DNA from: Verrucomicrobiota bacterium
GTDB taxonomy: Bacteria; Verrucomicrobiota; Verrucomicrobiia; Palsa-1439
NCBI GenBank assembly: GCA_003164675.1
Contig: PLTX01000025.1
Coordinates: 1-63,045 of the forward strand
Length of the DNA stretch: 63,045 nt
Direction of reading: 5' to 3'
Below, piece after piece: positions 53,034 through 61,522 of this stretch (the first letter of the stretch is position 1; each line of letters begins with the position of its first letter). The notes under the pieces were generated by a model, which saw only the letters and a program-made list of their open reading frames with translations, had not been told where the DNA came from and made no database searches. The position numbers were made by a program, and so were the translations under genes.

Positions 53034-53283
53034 TGAAAAACCGCCTCACCCGCGCGTTCTAAGTCCCGTTTAATCAAGCAGTTCTACGTGCATTTTTGCC
53101 TCAGAAACATTGGCTTCGTTTGGCAGAATTACATATATGGGGCGCCCCCCCTGCCCTGTTTACCCTGAGTAGCGTCGAAGGGTAGCCGCGCACGGTGGGC
53201 GCGGATCTGGGGCGATCCGGCGGTCGTCATGCCGTTCGTCGCTTACCCCTCGAGCCGCGCCCGGCCTCCCCCCCTCGACTCGT

Positions 53284-53309
53284 TGTAGCGACGGCGCTCA
53301 GTCGCCGTG
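53284..53309. repeat. 26-bp hairpin repeat, copy 1
   Basis: The core ACGGCG-CTCAGT-CGCCGT can form a short stem. It matches 53529-53554 at 24 of 26 positions; one of the two differences lies in the loop. Confidence 0.7.
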
Positions 53310-53528
53310 GACTAGGTCGTTTGGAGGGCGAACCTCCCGGTGAGCCGCATCCCCGGCCCCTTCCCAGCGTCAACCTGTTCCCCATCCCCCTATATCAAAG
53401 AACCACAACTCCCCCAATCATACACTACCGCATACCTCTTGTCTACATAATTCCATTACCGGTTAAAATCGTGTGAACAATACGCCCAAGGACCCGGAAA
53501 TGACCGAGTCGCCCCCCGCCTTCCCCTT

Positions 53529-53554
53529 GTAGCCACGGCGCTCTGTCGCCGTGC
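53529..53554. repeat. 26-bp hairpin repeat, copy 2
   Basis: The core CACGGCG-CTCTGT-CGCCGTG forms a seven-base stem. The change outside the loop relative to copy 1 improves pairing, as expected if the hairpin itself is maintained. Confidence 0.7.
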
Positions 53555-53680
53555 TGTCCGACTCGTCACCGTTATGCGAAGGCCTCCCGACCTCGCACCC
53601 CATCCCCCCTACCACCCCTTTGCCGCCGCTTCCGCGTCTTCCAGTTCTTCCTTGCGCCGCCAATAGCCGCACCGCCACGT

Positions 53681-53800
53681 TTACCGCGACCGCCCTCGGG
53701 GCCGCACGACCCTCAGCCGTAGCGGTCCCGCCGACACCGGCGCGCCGAACCGATCAGCTACTTTCTTCAGGTCAGCAGTTAGAGTGTATCGTCCACACAT
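53681..53800 (-). pseudogene. N-terminal fragment of an SRAP/HMCES (YedK-like) gene
   Basis: The ATG at 53800 opens MCGRYTLTADLKKVADRFGA, the diagnostic start of SOS-response-associated peptidases, including the catalytic Cys2 that links to abasic sites. After about 21 residues the sequence turns into Arg/Pro-rich nonsense and stops at 53681. Intact members have about 200-250 residues with Asn, Glu and His catalytic residues further on, all missing here. The gene was truncated, probably during the rearrangements that built the adjoining repeat zone. Confidence 0.65.
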
Positions 53801-53804
53801 TGAA

Positions 53805-54098
53805 TTAAGCGTTTCTGCGACGAGAGAACGTCGTGTCGAAATATCTCTGACGTCTTTCCGGGATTCGATGTTTGTTCTTTTTGTAAAAGTCACACAAATT
53901 CGGAAAGGCGCAGGCTGAAGTATACATCTGATCGTTGTGTAAGCCGTAGGTCAGAACCTTGTCCACGTTGCTTGCTCGAAATGGGGGTAAATCATTCAGG
54001 AGGCGTGTCACTGCGATTGCATCGTCGTAGTTACGGTCCGGGGCCGAAGAAAGTCTCAAGGACGCTCTTCTTAAAAATGTGCTCACATGTGTCAGCAT
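53805..54098 (-). CDS. Hypothetical protein or fragment (97 residues)
   Basis: A frame starting at ATG 54098 has plausible protein character: LSSAPDRNYDDAIAVTRLLN, then VLTYGLHNDQMYTSACAFPN and a basic tail (CDFYKKNKHRIPERRQRYFD). Codon use is clearly more A/T-rich than in the surrounding genes, suggesting foreign origin. No family is recognised, and it may be part of a larger decayed gene; the frame is open upstream to 54287 but that part looks random. It ends just before the SRAP fragment, on the same strand. Confidence 0.35.
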   Translation of the reverse strand: MLTHVSTFLRRASLRLSSAPDRNYDDAIAVTRLLNDLPPFRASNVDKVLTYGLHNDQMYTSACAFPNLCDFYKKNKHRIPERRQRYFDTTFSRRRNA

Positions 54099-54393
54099 GA
54101 GAACCACACATCCAGCAGGTGCCTCGCATATTACCCAACGCCTCACCGCTTTCCCATTTCCCGAATAGTGATCCACGACCTCACCTCGCCCTGCCCCGCC
54201 GCGCGGCAATCCATGATAAGCCGAGGCGTGAGGGCAGCGCTGGAGCCGAGTCCGCGAGACGCGACCGCGCGGTATCCCGGGTCGCAAACAGGCCGTGTTG
54301 TTGCGGCACCCAAAGGGCAGTACGAACGGGAGTGGATCCTGTCAACCGAGCCGCGACTGCGGGGAGACGCCGTTGTGTGGTTTCAATCCGGGC

Positions 54394-55017
54394 TCAGATC
54401 GACTTGCGGAAACAAGTCGGATTGGCCTCGTCCGTCGTGAAACCCATCTTGCGCAGATACCCTTGATGGGCCTTGACACCACTGCGCGCCGCGAACGTAC
54501 GAAATCCCTGCTCGCGCAATGCCGTCTGATTGGCGGCGTAAAAAAAGCGGGCGTTCTTCAGATCGCGATACTCAGGAATGACGTAATCCATGGCGATATT
54601 GACCACCCCGGCCGACTGCGGTTCGTATACGAAGAGCCCAACGGGCATGAGATTCCGCAGAACGAAGATGGATTGCGGCCGGTCCAGTCGGCCCCAGTCG
54701 AGTTCAGGAAAATAGCGGGCAATGTCCGCCCGGTAGTATTTCAGGAATTCGTCCCGAATTGCCGACCGATCCGGGGCGATCGGCACCAGGCTGAAGTAAT
54801 CGCGCCGTGTCGAGATCCGATACAGATAGTAGGCGTCTGCCCCGGCGATAAACGTGTTCAGTAAAAACACAGGATAGGACCGCAGAAACAGTCCATACAC
54901 TGCCAGCAGCAGCACGCCCCCAAGATTAATCCAACGCAGCTTCCAGATGTTGTTCATCAACAATGACGCCGCGATCAATACGGAGCCAGCGTAACCAAGC
55001 CATTCCGTCCATTGCAT
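54394..55017 (-). CDS. YgjV-like membrane domain fused to a GNAT-like domain
   Basis: A 207-residue protein. Residues 1-68 have three helices in the YgjV pattern (WLGYAGSVLIAASLLMNNIW; INLGGVLLLAVYGLFLRSYP; FLLNTFIAGADAYYLYRI). Residues about 70-205 are soluble and look like an acyl-CoA N-acyltransferase: SIFVLRNLMPVGLFVYEP, a central VVNIAMDYVIPEYRDLKNAR and the terminal GVKAHQGYLRKMGFTTDE, which resembles the last GNAT motif. Substrate unknown. ATG at 55017. It sits in the accessory zone without an operon partner. Confidence 0.75.
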   Translation of the reverse strand: MQWTEWLGYAGSVLIAASLLMNNIWKLRWINLGGVLLLAVYGLFLRSYPVFLLNTFIAGADAYYLYRISTRRDYFSLVPIAPDRSAIRDEFLKYYRADIARYFPELDWGRLDRPQSIFVLRNLMPVGLFVYEPQSAGVVNIAMDYVIPEYRDLKNARFFYAANQTALREQGFRTFAARSGVKAHQGYLRKMGFTTDEANPTCFRKSI

Positions 55018-55367
55018 CCAGCCAGACTATCAACTTCACGGCAAAAAACCAAATACCACATGTTTGTGTGGTATGGCGACGCGGCACCAACGAATCCTGC
55101 AACGAAGATTGGGCCAGACCTCCAACATCGCCACATCGGATCACCGCCACACCCGAGCGGATTTCACCCCGATTTCGAGACCTGCCCCGACTCCAAGGTC
55201 GGCGTCGGGACGCCATTCACGTCTTCTTCGTGTCCTTCGCCTGCCCGCCATAGCTTTAGCGCCGGCGGGTGCCGGGAGCTTGCCCTGAGTGAAGTCGAAG
55301 GGTGGCTCGCTTCCCCTCTGTCTTCTGGATTCTGGATTCTGACTCCTGCCTTCTGCGTCTTGGGAGG
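55018..55367. other. Intergenic region with one dispersed repeat
   Basis: No gene is supported. The 20-base CCCTGAGTGAAGTCGAAGGG element lies at 55283-55302, related to 53163-53182. The rest is C/T-rich and shows no structure I can name. Confidence 0.45.
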
Positions 55368-56843
55368 TCAATTCCCGCCGGAAGATTCGCGCGACAGCGC
55401 ACGGTCCAGATTGATTTGCGCGTCCATGTAATCGGGCTTGATTCGCAAGGCCTGACGGTACTGCTCGATGGCCTCCGGCACCTTCCCGGCTTGCAGCAGG
55501 GCCGTCCCCAGATAGTTGTGCGCCTCCGCAAAATCAGGTTTGAGCTGCACCGCCTGCTGGAAATGCGCGATTGCAGGAGAAATCTTCCCCGCCTTCCCCA
55601 GCGCCAACCCGAAGTTGTATTGCGCCATCCATGCCTCGGGGTTCTTGGTCACGGTATCCAGCCAGAGAGTTCCACTGGTGGCGTAAACCCCGGCCCGCAC
55701 CCACGTGCCAACTCCCAAACCCATCAGTACAACCACGCTTACCGTCACGCCCAACGTGTGACCCCGGTCGCCAAATCTACGCGCAAGCGCAACCCCGGCC
55801 GACACGACCAGCGCGATGATTCCGATCATCGAATAGTACTGCCAGTGATCGGCCACCAGCGAGTAGTCATAAAACCCCTGGTCAAAGAATCCCAACACGG
55901 GGAACAGCGTCACCACGAAATACCCCACGCCGAACAACAGCGGCCTCCCCCACGTCTTTCGCTTCGACCAACACAGCGCCAGGCATCCAGCCAGCAACAA
56001 CAATGGAAGCCACGACGTCCCCCGTGACGCATCGACGTTCCACTTCGGATAGATGACGGACAGGTTGACCGGCCACAGGACCTTGCCCAGGTAAAACCAA
56101 ACCACCCAGCCCGCCGCCGCCAGTCGGGAAAAAAATCCTTCCGCGCGGAACGTGGTTCCTCTCAAGACGCGATGGTACTGAAACCAAACGGTTACCAAGC
56201 CGAACAGAAACGAAAGCGCGAAGAATGGCGCGCCGCGCAGCCAGTCTTTCCACCGTAGCCGGCCATGCAGCCACCACACGCATCCCAACAGCGCGAACGG
56301 CAGCATGACCACCGCCGTCTTGCTGCACAACGCCAGCAAGAACGCTCCCAGCGACCACGCATACCAGCGCCACCGGCTTTCCGCGTTGAACCTCAAGTAC
56401 AGGAGGATCGCCACGGCGTAGAACAGCATGGACAACGTGTTCTTCTGTTCGCTGATCCAGGCTGCCGTCGCCACGTTCACCGGATGAATCGCAAACATGA
56501 GCGCGGCCAGCCACGCGCCGGGGATGTTCAGTCGGCGCAGGATCATCCAGAGAAGGACGGCGTCGGCGGCGTGCAGCAGCACGTCGAGCACATGATAACC
56601 CATCGCGTGATCGCCCCACCACCGCCATTCCAGCCACCACAAACTGCCCGTCAGCGGATAGTAATCCGCCGTACCCGCCCCGGACCAGAACAGGCGGATT
56701 CCATCGTCCGCTCGGACCATTCCGTTTTCCGTGATGAGTGGATAATCATCGAACACAAAACCGCCGCGCAGTGCGGGCAGGTAGGCGGCCAACGTGATCA
56801 GAACAATCAGCCCAGATTTGGCCAGGAACGCCTGCCCGGACAT
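55368..56843 (-). CDS. TMTC-like GT-C membrane protein with TPR repeats
   Basis: A 491-residue protein: about ten helices followed by roughly two and a half TPR units (WMAQYNFGLALGKAGKISPA; FAEAHNYLGTALLQAGKVPE). The first external loop has GGFVFDDYPLITENGMVR, with the Asp pair of TMTC/PMT-type O-mannosyltransferases, followed by YYPLTGSLWWLEWRWWG; AAWISEQKNTLSMLFY and ALCSKTAVVMLPFALL fit the same superfamily. It probably moves a sugar from a polyprenyl carrier to exported protein or glycan. I use the ATG at 56843 (MSGQAFLAKSG) over the TTG at 56885. It is a relative of 36665-38587 in design. Confidence 0.82.
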   Translation of the reverse strand: MSGQAFLAKSGLIVLITLAAYLPALRGGFVFDDYPLITENGMVRADDGIRLFWSGAGTADYYPLTGSLWWLEWRWWGDHAMGYHVLDVLLHAADAVLLWMILRRLNIPGAWLAALMFAIHPVNVATAAWISEQKNTLSMLFYAVAILLYLRFNAESRWRWYAWSLGAFLLALCSKTAVVMLPFALLGCVWWLHGRLRWKDWLRGAPFFALSFLFGLVTVWFQYHRVLRGTTFRAEGFFSRLAAAGWVVWFYLGKVLWPVNLSVIYPKWNVDASRGTSWLPLLLLAGCLALCWSKRKTWGRPLLFGVGYFVVTLFPVLGFFDQGFYDYSLVADHWQYYSMIGIIALVVSAGVALARRFGDRGHTLGVTVSVVVLMGLGVGTWVRAGVYATSGTLWLDTVTKNPEAWMAQYNFGLALGKAGKISPAIAHFQQAVQLKPDFAEAHNYLGTALLQAGKVPEAIEQYRQALRIKPDYMDAQINLDRALSRESSGGN

Positions 56844-57028
56844 CTTCGGGCACTGCGGGCGCTGGACTGCGGGGACAGTTTGCAAGCACTTGGTTTATAC
56901 GGCGGCCAGTCTCGCCACCGCCAGTGAAAACGTCAACCGATGCGACTGGCTGCGGCCCTGACATCGTTGCGCACGGAGTGCGGCACGCACGCAGGCCGCA
57001 ACCCGCAGACTTCTCTGAACCAGTTGTC

Positions 57029-58852
57029 CTACACCCCCGCCTCAACCAGACGGGCTGGCGATGACTGGCCGGGCGAGGTGGCGTGAAGACCAATGGCTTC
57101 TGCGACGGCCGCGCGCAGGCCGTCAATCGTGACCGGCTTGCCAACGATCAGGTCCACGGCGGCGGGTCTTTCGTTGGCATCCCTCATCATGGCGCCGAAG
57201 CCTGTGAGCATGACGACAGGCACGTTTGGATCGACGGATCGGATGGCCGTTGCCACCTGGTCGCCGTTCATGTCGGGCATGGCGCGATCGACAACCACGA
57301 GATCGAACTGGCCCTTGTGAAACTTCTCCACTCCGTCGCGCCCGCCGTCGGCAACCTCCACGGCATGTCCGTCAATTTTCAGATATTCACTGATGATGTT
57401 GCGCACCATCGCTTCATCGTCCACAACGAGCACGCGCAAGTGCTCGAGCGCCTTCAGCGGCTGCGCGGGGAGCACAGATTGCGGCTTTGCCAACTGGCGC
57501 GGAATGCGGATGATAAAGGTTGAGCCCTTGCCGACCTCACTCTTGATGTCGATCGTGCCCTGGTGGCGTTGCACAATGCCATACACCATGGACAATCCCA
57601 AACCGGTGCCGTGAGCGCCTTTGGTCGTGAAGAACGGTTCGAGACAACGCTGGCGCACCTCGTCGGTCATGCCGGTGCCGGTGTCGCTGACTTCGAGCGT
57701 GACCTGACTGTCGTCGCCATGCGTGCGGATGACGATGGTTCCACCTCGCGGCATCGCCTCGACCGCGTTAAAGATCAAATTTGTCAGCACTTCGCGCAAC
57801 TCGCCTGCGTCGCCGGCGATTGGTGGAACGTTCTGGAGATCTTTCTGCAGGGTGATGGAGATGTTCTTGGCCTCCGCTTGCGTCTTCCACATTGGTTGCG
57901 TTAGCGAAATGGCATCCTCGACAAGCTGGTTCAGGTCAACCTTCCCAAATACTTCCCGCCCCTTGCGGTGACGGTAAAACTCACGGAGACGATTCACGAT
58001 CTCACCGGCGTCCTTGGCGCTGGTGTTTATCATCTCCACGTAGCGCTTCGTCTTTTGTTTGTCGTCCAGGTTCTCCGGGTGATGCAGCAACAGTTCACTT
58101 AACCCAAGGATGCCGACAAGTGCGTTATTGAAATCGTGAGCCATACCGCTGGCCATGCCGCCCAGGGCGCGCAGGCGCTCCTGCTGAATGACGCACTGCT
58201 GGGTGTCCCTCAGCTCTTTGAGCACGTGTTGCAGTCGCTGCTCGCTTTCGCGATGCTCGGCGATTTCCACCAGGAGCCTCTCATTGGTCACCTGGAGTTC
58301 CTGGGTCCGGTCCCGGACACTTCTTTCCAGATCGGCCATTTGGTTCCTCACCTGGCGGATCAGGCGCCACTTCTCCGTCAGCGCATTGGCCAATTGCAGG
58401 ATTTCCACCGTGTCAAAGGGCTTCTTGAGAAACAGCAGGCGATCCGAGTTCCCCAGCTTGGCAATAATCTCGTCCCACGAATAGTCGGAGTATGCGGTGC
58501 AAATCACCACCTGGAGATCGGCATCAACCTCCCAAAGCTTCTGCGTGGTCTCAATTCCGTCCCAACCGGGCGGCATTCGCACGTCCACAATCGCCATCGC
58601 GTAAGGCCGCCCACTCTGGAGGGACTGACGAACCCGCTCCAGGCCCTCCTCGCCTTGATAGGCAGAGTCGATCTCGAAGACCGCTGATTGGCGGACACGG
58701 GTCGGTTCGTCGAACAGTTTTGCCTCCGCTTCCCCCAGCGCCGTTGTGTCGGCGGAGGGTGGGCAAAGGATTTTCCGAAAATCCTCGTGAATGGCGCGAT
58801 TGTCGTCGATCACCAGAATTCGGTAGCTCTTATTGAAAACTTGATTGTTCAT
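57029..58852 (-). CDS. Response regulator / histidine kinase / response regulator hybrid
   Basis: A 607-residue cytosolic protein. Receiver 1 (about 10-155) has IDDNRA, D90 in AIVDVRMPPGWDG and the Lys in FLKKPFD. A coiled coil follows (about 165-228). The kinase core has SGMAHDFNNALVGILG with H239, NLIFNAVEAMP and GTGLGLSMVYG. Receiver 2 (about 472-595) has VDDEA, D522 in VVVDRAMPDMNG and IVGKPV. No DNA-binding output. It starts four bases inside the end of the upstream CHASE8 kinase gene (ATG at 58852), so the two are coupled; receiver 1 may accept phosphate from that kinase. Confidence 0.93.
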   Translation of the reverse strand: MNNQVFNKSYRILVIDDNRAIHEDFRKILCPPSADTTALGEAEAKLFDEPTRVRQSAVFEIDSAYQGEEGLERVRQSLQSGRPYAMAIVDVRMPPGWDGIETTQKLWEVDADLQVVICTAYSDYSWDEIIAKLGNSDRLLFLKKPFDTVEILQLANALTEKWRLIRQVRNQMADLERSVRDRTQELQVTNERLLVEIAEHRESEQRLQHVLKELRDTQQCVIQQERLRALGGMASGMAHDFNNALVGILGLSELLLHHPENLDDKQKTKRYVEMINTSAKDAGEIVNRLREFYRHRKGREVFGKVDLNQLVEDAISLTQPMWKTQAEAKNISITLQKDLQNVPPIAGDAGELREVLTNLIFNAVEAMPRGGTIVIRTHGDDSQVTLEVSDTGTGMTDEVRQRCLEPFFTTKGAHGTGLGLSMVYGIVQRHQGTIDIKSEVGKGSTFIIRIPRQLAKPQSVLPAQPLKALEHLRVLVVDDEAMVRNIISEYLKIDGHAVEVADGGRDGVEKFHKGQFDLVVVDRAMPDMNGDQVATAIRSVDPNVPVVMLTGFGAMMRDANERPAAVDLIVGKPVTIDGLRAAVAEAIGLHATSPGQSSPARLVEAGV

Positions 58853-60897
58853 ACCTTCTTATGCTCCTGATGTAATGGCAGGGACAATGTAAACGCTGCC
58901 CCTTGACCTGGACCGTCGCTGTGCACGCTCAAGCTCCCGCCCATCTCCTTCGCCGCGAGGGCGCCACTGTGCAGGCCAAACCCGTGTCCGTTTTTTCGCG
59001 TCGTGAATCCATACGAGAAGATTCGTGTCAGATTCTCCGGCGGTATTCCCACGCCGTTGTCAATTACCGAGATCGTTACAGAACCCTCCCCGTCCGTCGC
59101 CACGCGAATCGTCAAGCGCTTGTCCTTTCGTCCACCTTCATCCAGGGCGTATTTGGCATTTCGCACCAGGTTGACGAGAATCTGCAGTGCCTTGTGCTTA
59201 TCCACAGGAGCCGACGGCGTGGCAATATACTCACGCACCACTTGCACCTCATGGCGCGCGAGCGCGCCGCTGTTTATGCGGAGTGCGTCTTCCGCCAAAT
59301 CCACAATCGGCAGTGTTTCCACGATACCGGCTGCTCGCGCGTAGCTTTGCTGCATGGTCACGATTTCCTTGATGTGTCCGATATTGGCATTGAGGGATTC
59401 GAGCTCTTTGAGGATTTCTGTTTGTTCTTTGCCCAGGTATTGAGCCAGGTTGTCCAGGTAGTCACACAACTGCACGCCTTTCGGATCCTCGGTGAGGAAC
59501 GCCGCCAGGTCATTCTGGCGCGCGCGCATCAACGCCACAACTTTTGCCAGACTTGACACCCTGGATTCTCGAATCTTCTCGGAGACCAGAGCCGTGGAGA
59601 CGTTGACGCTGTTGAGCACATTGCCAACGTTATGGAGGACATTGGTGGCCACCTCGGCCATGCCCGCTTCGCGAGAGATCTCGAGGAGTTGTCTGTGCAG
59701 GTCCTCCATCTGCGCTTCCGTCCGTCGGCGCTCGGTGATGTCGCGACTGATGGCTAGAATGACGTGTTGTCCTCCAATTGTGACATCCGCGAGCGAGATT
59801 TCGGCATCGACAAGAGTGCCATCCTTACGCTTGCTCTGCCAATAAAACAGTTGCGGGTGGCCCCCTAGCGCCGAGGCGATTCGTTCCCTGGCGGCTTGAG
59901 CTGAATCTTTGCCATCGGGCTGCGTCAGTGGTGAGAACTCAATGGGCGAGTGTCCAATAACGTCTTCTCGGTTGCACGCAAATAACTCACAGGCGTTCTT
60001 GTTGCAGTCGAGAAAGGTATCCGTCATCAGCCAAACGCCTTCGGCGGCGTTATCGAAAAGAACGCGATACCGCGCCTCACTGTCGCGCAATGCCCTCTCC
60101 GCTTGCTTGCGCTCGGCGATTTCCTTCTCCAACTCGAGGGTGCGATCCTTCACGCGCTGTTCAAGGGTTTGCTGGTAGTTGAGAATCTCCGCATGCGAGT
60201 ACTGAAGCGACCCGGCCATCTCGTTGAACGCATGGGCCAGTTCCCCAAATTCGTCGGTGCTCGCGGCGGCGACGCGAACGCTCAGATTGCCCCCGGCCAA
60301 CTCCTGCGTGCTCGCCACCAGGCCGCGTAGCGGATCAGAAATGAAGTGTTGCAGTCTTCGAGACACGAGCAGCGCCGCCAGTAACGATGCCGCCATGACA
60401 AACAGCAGAATACTCCCCGCGCGTCTCAGATACGCCAGAACTTCCGGGGCGAGGTCGGCCTGCAGGCTCAACGTCCCGATGTTCCGTCCGTCGAGCAGTA
60501 CACTTCGCGACAGCGTCAGGTGATTGTAATCGAAAGTTGCCGAGCCGCCTCGCGGGACAGACGGCGGGCAGGATTGATCGTTCTTGTCCCGGGTGTAGGT
60601 CGCAAACACAGTCCCGTCTTTCGCATACAGGCAGGCTTTCAGGATGCGCGGCTCGGCCTTGAGACCCCGGAGGGTTTCCTCCGCCGAGCTTTGGTCCCGA
60701 AAGGACAGCGCTGCCGTGGAATTGGCAGCAATCACGTCGCCCATGGTCGCCAGATTCTGTTTTTCGTTCTGAATGAAATTGAGCAGTTGGTAGCCCACAA
60801 ACCCCACGCAGGACAACAACAGCGCCACGCTGCTGGTCAACATCATGACCGTCATCAGCTTGCGCTTAATGGGAAGATTCTGGAACGCTTGATTCAT
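58849..60897 (-). CDS. Membrane histidine kinase: CHASE8 - HAMP - PAS - kinase
   Basis: A 682-residue protein with membrane helices at about 15-37 and 160-182. The periplasmic part (about 40-155; LATMGDVIAANSTAALSFRD; ACLYAKDGTVFATYTRD) is a CHASE8 domain, a class often found with YfiR. HAMP spans about 183-235, a coiled coil 240-270 and PAS about 275-390 (ISRDITERRR). The kinase is unusual: EVATNVLHNVGNVLNSVNVS has H422 followed by N-V-G-N instead of the common H-E/D box. The N-box is ILVNLVRNAKYAL and the G-boxes DNGVGI and GHGFGLHSGAL. It overlaps by four bases both the YfiR gene upstream and the hybrid kinase gene downstream. Confidence 0.92.
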   Translation of the reverse strand: MNQAFQNLPIKRKLMTVMMLTSSVALLLSCVGFVGYQLLNFIQNEKQNLATMGDVIAANSTAALSFRDQSSAEETLRGLKAEPRILKACLYAKDGTVFATYTRDKNDQSCPPSVPRGGSATFDYNHLTLSRSVLLDGRNIGTLSLQADLAPEVLAYLRRAGSILLFVMAASLLAALLVSRRLQHFISDPLRGLVASTQELAGGNLSVRVAAASTDEFGELAHAFNEMAGSLQYSHAEILNYQQTLEQRVKDRTLELEKEIAERKQAERALRDSEARYRVLFDNAAEGVWLMTDTFLDCNKNACELFACNREDVIGHSPIEFSPLTQPDGKDSAQAARERIASALGGHPQLFYWQSKRKDGTLVDAEISLADVTIGGQHVILAISRDITERRRTEAQMEDLHRQLLEISREAGMAEVATNVLHNVGNVLNSVNVSTALVSEKIRESRVSSLAKVVALMRARQNDLAAFLTEDPKGVQLCDYLDNLAQYLGKEQTEILKELESLNANIGHIKEIVTMQQSYARAAGIVETLPIVDLAEDALRINSGALARHEVQVVREYIATPSAPVDKHKALQILVNLVRNAKYALDEGGRKDKRLTIRVATDGEGSVTISVIDNGVGIPPENLTRIFSYGFTTRKNGHGFGLHSGALAAKEMGGSLSVHSDGPGQGAAFTLSLPLHQEHKKV

Positions 60898-61508
60898 GGT
60901 TTCAACGGTTTGATGGTCTTTGCCAGTTTCAACAACTGGGAACTGATGGTCAGGTGCGCCCGTTGCGCCGCGTCCATGTTCACCTCAAATCGGACCTTTT
61001 TGTCCTCAATCAGCAAACGGATGACGCCGCCCGTGTCCAGGAAGTTGTCCGACTCTCCGACGGTAAGCACGCCCGGAGACACGACATGTTTCAGCACATT
61101 GGCAGCGTCCGCGGATTTCGGAATGAACAGTATCTGGCACTGGGAAAGGTCTCCCGAAGCCGCCAACCGTTTCACGACAACAGGTCGGGTCCCGATCGTC
61201 TCGCCCGCGACCAATTGGTCCAAGGTGGACCCAAAGGGATCCTCCCCGACAATGCCAACGGTGACGGGGGTATTGGTGGCCGCAAACTCGTCCGCCGGCC
61301 ATTTGGTGAATTTGGCGAAGTTCAGCAAGAACGCTCCTTTGACTTTGTACTCCAGTACCGTGGGAGATTCGGCAAGTCCCACGCCGGGGCTGACCGTCAA
61401 CAGCAGCGCCACGACAAGCATCCCGACGGCGGCAAGACGGCGGCTACCCCGCCGTCGGACCGGCCGCGCGCCGGGTTGCTGACTATGACATGTGAAAATC
61501 ACGTTCAC
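60894..61508 (-). CDS. YfiR-family periplasmic regulatory protein
   Basis: A 204-residue exported protein. The signal region is RLAAVGMLVVALLLTVSPGV...GLA|ESP. The YfiR domain follows: EYKVKGAFLLNFAKFTKWPA, TPVTVGIVGEDPFGSTLDQL, CQILFIPKSADAANVLKHV, VLTVGESDNFLDTGGVIRLL and the terminal NMDAAQRAHLTISSQLLKLA. In Pseudomonas YfiR represses the YfiN cyclase in the periplasm; here it probably regulates the CHASE8 kinase, whose gene overlaps it by four bases. The start is uncertain: GTG at 61508 is likely, GTG at 61502 or the Met just before the hydrophobic stretch are alternatives. The frame is open to 61667, inside the receptor gene. Confidence 0.85.
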   Translation of the reverse strand: MNVIFTCHSQQPGARPVRRRGSRRLAAVGMLVVALLLTVSPGVGLAESPTVLEYKVKGAFLLNFAKFTKWPADEFAATNTPVTVGIVGEDPFGSTLDQLVAGETIGTRPVVVKRLAASGDLSQCQILFIPKSADAANVLKHVVSPGVLTVGESDNFLDTGGVIRLLIEDKKVRFEVNMDAAQRAHLTISSQLLKLAKTIKPLKP

Positions 61509-61522
61509 TCTTGCTTCGCAGG

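Larger units (their letters stand above)
53034..53680. other. Repeat-rich non-coding region
   Basis: No gene is supported over about 650 bases. It contains an arm of the TTGGCTTCGTT family (53110-53120), a 20-base CCCTGAGTAGCGTCGAAGGG palindrome-like element (53163-53182) with a relative at 55283-55302, and two copies of a 26-base hairpin element (53284-53309 and 53529-53554) that differ at two positions. Long C/T-rich tracts dominate. This looks like an intergenic pile-up of small repeats beside a mobile element. Confidence 0.6.

Noticed and set aside
53195-53476. 93-codon frame in the repeat zone
   Set aside because: It runs through the hairpin repeats and C/T-rich tracts and is a composition artefact.
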